Below are positions 15,049 to 16,684 of a stretch of DNA of 16,684 nucleotides, piece after piece; positions within the stretch are counted from its first letter, which is position 1, and each line of letters starts with the position of its first letter. This DNA is from Asterionellopsis glacialis (taxonomy: Eukaryota; Bacillariophyta; Plagiogrammaphyceae; Rhaphoneidales; Asterionellopsidaceae). The position numbers and the translations under genes are program-made. The notes under the pieces were generated by a model. It saw only the letters and a program-made list of their open reading frames with translations. It had not been told where the DNA came from and searched no databases. Location of the stretch: positions 3,281-19,964 of the forward strand of contig WKLE02004882.1 in assembly GCA_014885115.2 (NCBI GenBank), in the 5' to 3' direction.

Positions 15049-15306
15049 ATGAGAACACCAAGTACATTGCAACGAGTTGTTCGAACTGGAATGAATACTG
15101 CCATGAAACAAACAAGGCGAACAAGAACAGCACAACCAACAGTGTCATTTTCAACTCTGCGAACGCAGCAACGACTTGCGATCCGTGCCATGGCAAGTGA
15201 AACATCATCTCTCCGACCGATATTATCTATTCAATCAAATGCAGAACCATGGATGCCAAGAGGTTGGATGGAAGGTGATATGGATGAAGATGATGACGGA
15301 ACGTAA
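15049..15306 (+). CDS. Small protein with C-terminal PRGW-DDDG signature, paralog A
   Basis: I do not recognise this 85-residue protein. The N-terminal 50 residues are rich in Arg, Thr and Gln with no acidic residue (MRTPSTLQRVVRTGMNTAMK...), which suits a mitochondrial presequence. The C-terminal 33 residues align without gaps to those of the gene at 16311-16622 with 15 identities, including S-L-x4-S-x-Q-S-x2-E and (M/L)PRGW-x2-G-x4-DDDG. That independent copy supports the frame as a real gene. The stop codon TAA lies inside GTAAGT, a perfect splice donor consensus. If used with the acceptor at 15845-15846, splicing would replace the stop and add 11 residues. The paralog ends at the same place without an intron, so the unspliced form is preferred. 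The two genes converge across about 1 kb. Confidence 0.72.
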   Translation: MRTPSTLQRVVRTGMNTAMKQTRRTRTAQPTVSFSTLRTQQRLAIRAMASETSSLRPILSIQSNAEPWMPRGWMEGDMDEDDDGT

Positions 15307-16310
15307 GTGAGTTTTCATAGTTTATGCATCATAGTGCTAGTACATGTGTCAATGTTGATCTCTCTTGATGTTGTGCAAGTGTGTGTATATGTGAATGTTG
15401 ATGTGACGTATTTGTGATTCAAATTTTCTCATTTATTTTTATCAAAACTCACTCACTGTTGACAGTTAATTAATTGCACAATTCTTATTACAACATTATG
15501 TTTTTGTCAGATAACAACAACTAAAAATTTAAATAATCAAGGGATGACCATTTATTCTCTTGTTAAAACAAAATGGCAAACAGGTGTGTGAGAAGTAGAA
15601 TTTGTGTGTTTGTGTGTTTGATTGATTCAATGCCCATGATGCATGTTGTATTCCAGTGAGGATAAACCCAAAATATCTACATTTCTACTTATCGAGAATG
15701 TTTATATGTCGATAGCATTTGTCTGACTTCCTTCTGAGGAATACAATATACACGTTTTTTTAGCCATGGTGTGTCATTAAAAAATCACCACATGTGTTTA
15801 TATATGAAAATAAGTCTTACCTGTGTTATTCTTTTTCTTCTTTTAGGTTGGCATATAGACAGTTCATCCTTGGCTTTTTATAGATATCATCATTAGCAGT
15901 AGTATAGACAAAGGCAAATCTTATCTGTCGTTTTTAAGAATTTGGTTAAAAATTATAGGTTTTATTTATTACATGAAACACCACTTTCTTCCCTGTTCTA
16001 TTTTCCCCCCAAAAAATAAAGTTTTGTGACATGAAGTACTACATCGTAATCGTACATTAGTAGATGGACGTATGAAGAACAAAGCTACAATAACAACAAC
16101 AATAAACTGATAGGTGTTACCATTGTTGATAATGTACGAACAGCGTGTATATCAAGTATTCAATGGCTTTGTGAAAATTGAAAAAAATTAACGACTTTTG
16201 AGATAGATAAATTGTTTCTCTAAAGTAACTAGATTTTTAAAAATAATTTTATTTTGTAGTGTAGAGCGTGACTATATGGGATGTAGAATACGTAGTATAT
16301 ACTATTGCAA
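15307..16310. other. Convergent intergenic region between the two PRGW paralogs
   Basis: These 1004 bases are A/T-rich, with scattered GT-rich microsatellite-like patches (around 15376-15390 and 15600-15622) and a CCCCCC AAAAAATAAA patch near 16005-16020. I see no gene, RNA or long repeat. A possible alternative second exon of paralog A lies at 15847-15883. Confidence 0.4.
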
Positions 16311-16622
16311 TTATCCGCCATCATCATCTTGCCCTTCTACACCTAAATCCCATCCTCGTGGTAAACTTGATTCCCAAATACTTTGAGTAGACATTGCAAT
16401 TTGTAGTGACCCTTCAACACCTATAGCCGTTCGTGACATTTGACGAAGCATTCTTGTGGTTGTTTTCGATTGCAATTGTTGATGTTGCACTTGTTTGGAA
16501 ATTGTTGAAATTGTCTTACACAATGATTTCGTACTATTTCTCGTAATACTTGGTGATGATTTATGAAGTTGTTGTTGAATGATACGGTGCATCCCTTGAT
16601 ACATTCGTTGATGAGTTGTCAT
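16311..16622 (-). CDS. Small protein with C-terminal PRGW-DDDG signature, paralog B
   Basis: This 103-residue protein has no family I can name. The first 70 residues are basic and rich in Gln, Ser, Thr and Lys with almost no acidic residues, consistent with a mitochondrial presequence, though it lacks a strong hydrophobic core. The C-terminal part (SLQIAMSTQS, then SLPRGWDLG and QDDDGG) aligns gap-free with the end of the gene at 15049-15306; PRGW, a Gly three residues later and DDDG are shared. The N-terminal halves differ in sequence but keep the same composition, as expected if they are targeting regions. It is convergent with its paralog, which suggests an inverted local duplication. The start is the ATG at 16622, about 60 bp from the window edge. 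The small acidic DDDG tail could bind a metal or a partner, but nothing shows this. Confidence 0.72.
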   Translation of the reverse strand: MTTHQRMYQGMHRIIQQQLHKSSPSITRNSTKSLCKTISTISKQVQHQQLQSKTTTRMLRQMSRTAIGVEGSLQIAMSTQSIWESSLPRGWDLGVEGQDDDGG

Positions 16623-16684
16623 GATTTGTTGGTAATATTTATGGGTGTGTCTGGGTATATGTTTGATTCAACAAAAAATCAAAT

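Noticed and set aside
1..16684. tRNA, rRNA or CRISPR array
   Set aside because: GTTCGA-like strings occur only inside coding sequence or without a cloverleaf, and no repeat-spacer pattern is present.

Overview
The window looks like nuclear DNA of a diatom or a close photosynthetic stramenopile. The strongest evidence is an intact fucoxanthin-chlorophyll a/c light-harvesting protein whose N-terminus is a signal peptide followed by a plastid transit peptide with the A-F-A-P cleavage motif. A second plastid-type leader with a phenylalanine after the predicted cleavage point, spliced GT-AG introns, eukaryotic membrane-traffic genes and a decayed Mutator-like transposase fit the same picture. I cannot name the species.

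Layout, left to right. (1) 96-1715 (-): a two-membrane-segment protein with a SLATT-like core and an N-terminal tandem duplication. (2) 2270-3283 (+): a histidine-box membrane desaturase/hydroxylase, divergent from gene 1. (3) 3632-4222 (-): the fucoxanthin-chlorophyll protein. (4) 4814-6316 (+): a DUF819 family membrane protein, probably plastid-targeted, sharing a 591-bp divergent intergenic region with the light-harvesting gene. (5) 7163-9051 (-): a three-exon isocitrate dehydrogenase with a C-terminal EF-hand and a coenzyme site that looks NAD+-type. (6) 9721-10716 (+): a Qa-SNARE of the syntaxin-16/Tlg2 type. The 669 bp between genes 5 and 6 hold an 18-bp tandem repeat, an 11-bp direct repeat and a 180-bp inverted-repeat element.

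The right half is accessory and partly decayed. A broken gene with a weak Vps39-like segment follows the syntaxin (10765-11391). From 11858 to 14527 lies a 2.67-kb interval bounded by perfect 18-bp inverted repeats. It contains a Mutator-like transposase remnant on the minus strand, broken by frameshifts and in-frame stops, and head to head with it a plus-strand fragment resembling the P2X7 intracellular-type domain. At the far right two small convergent genes (15049-15306 + and 16311-16622 -) encode paralogous proteins of about 85 and 103 residues that share a C-terminal PRGW...DDDG signature I do not recognise.

Apart from two plastid-directed proteins sharing one divergent promoter region, the genes do not form an obvious pathway. 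The most novel-looking items are the SLATT-like repeat protein, the small paralogous pair, the inverted-repeat-bounded element with two head-to-head truncated genes, and the EF-hand fused isocitrate dehydrogenase. I found no tRNA, rRNA or CRISPR array.
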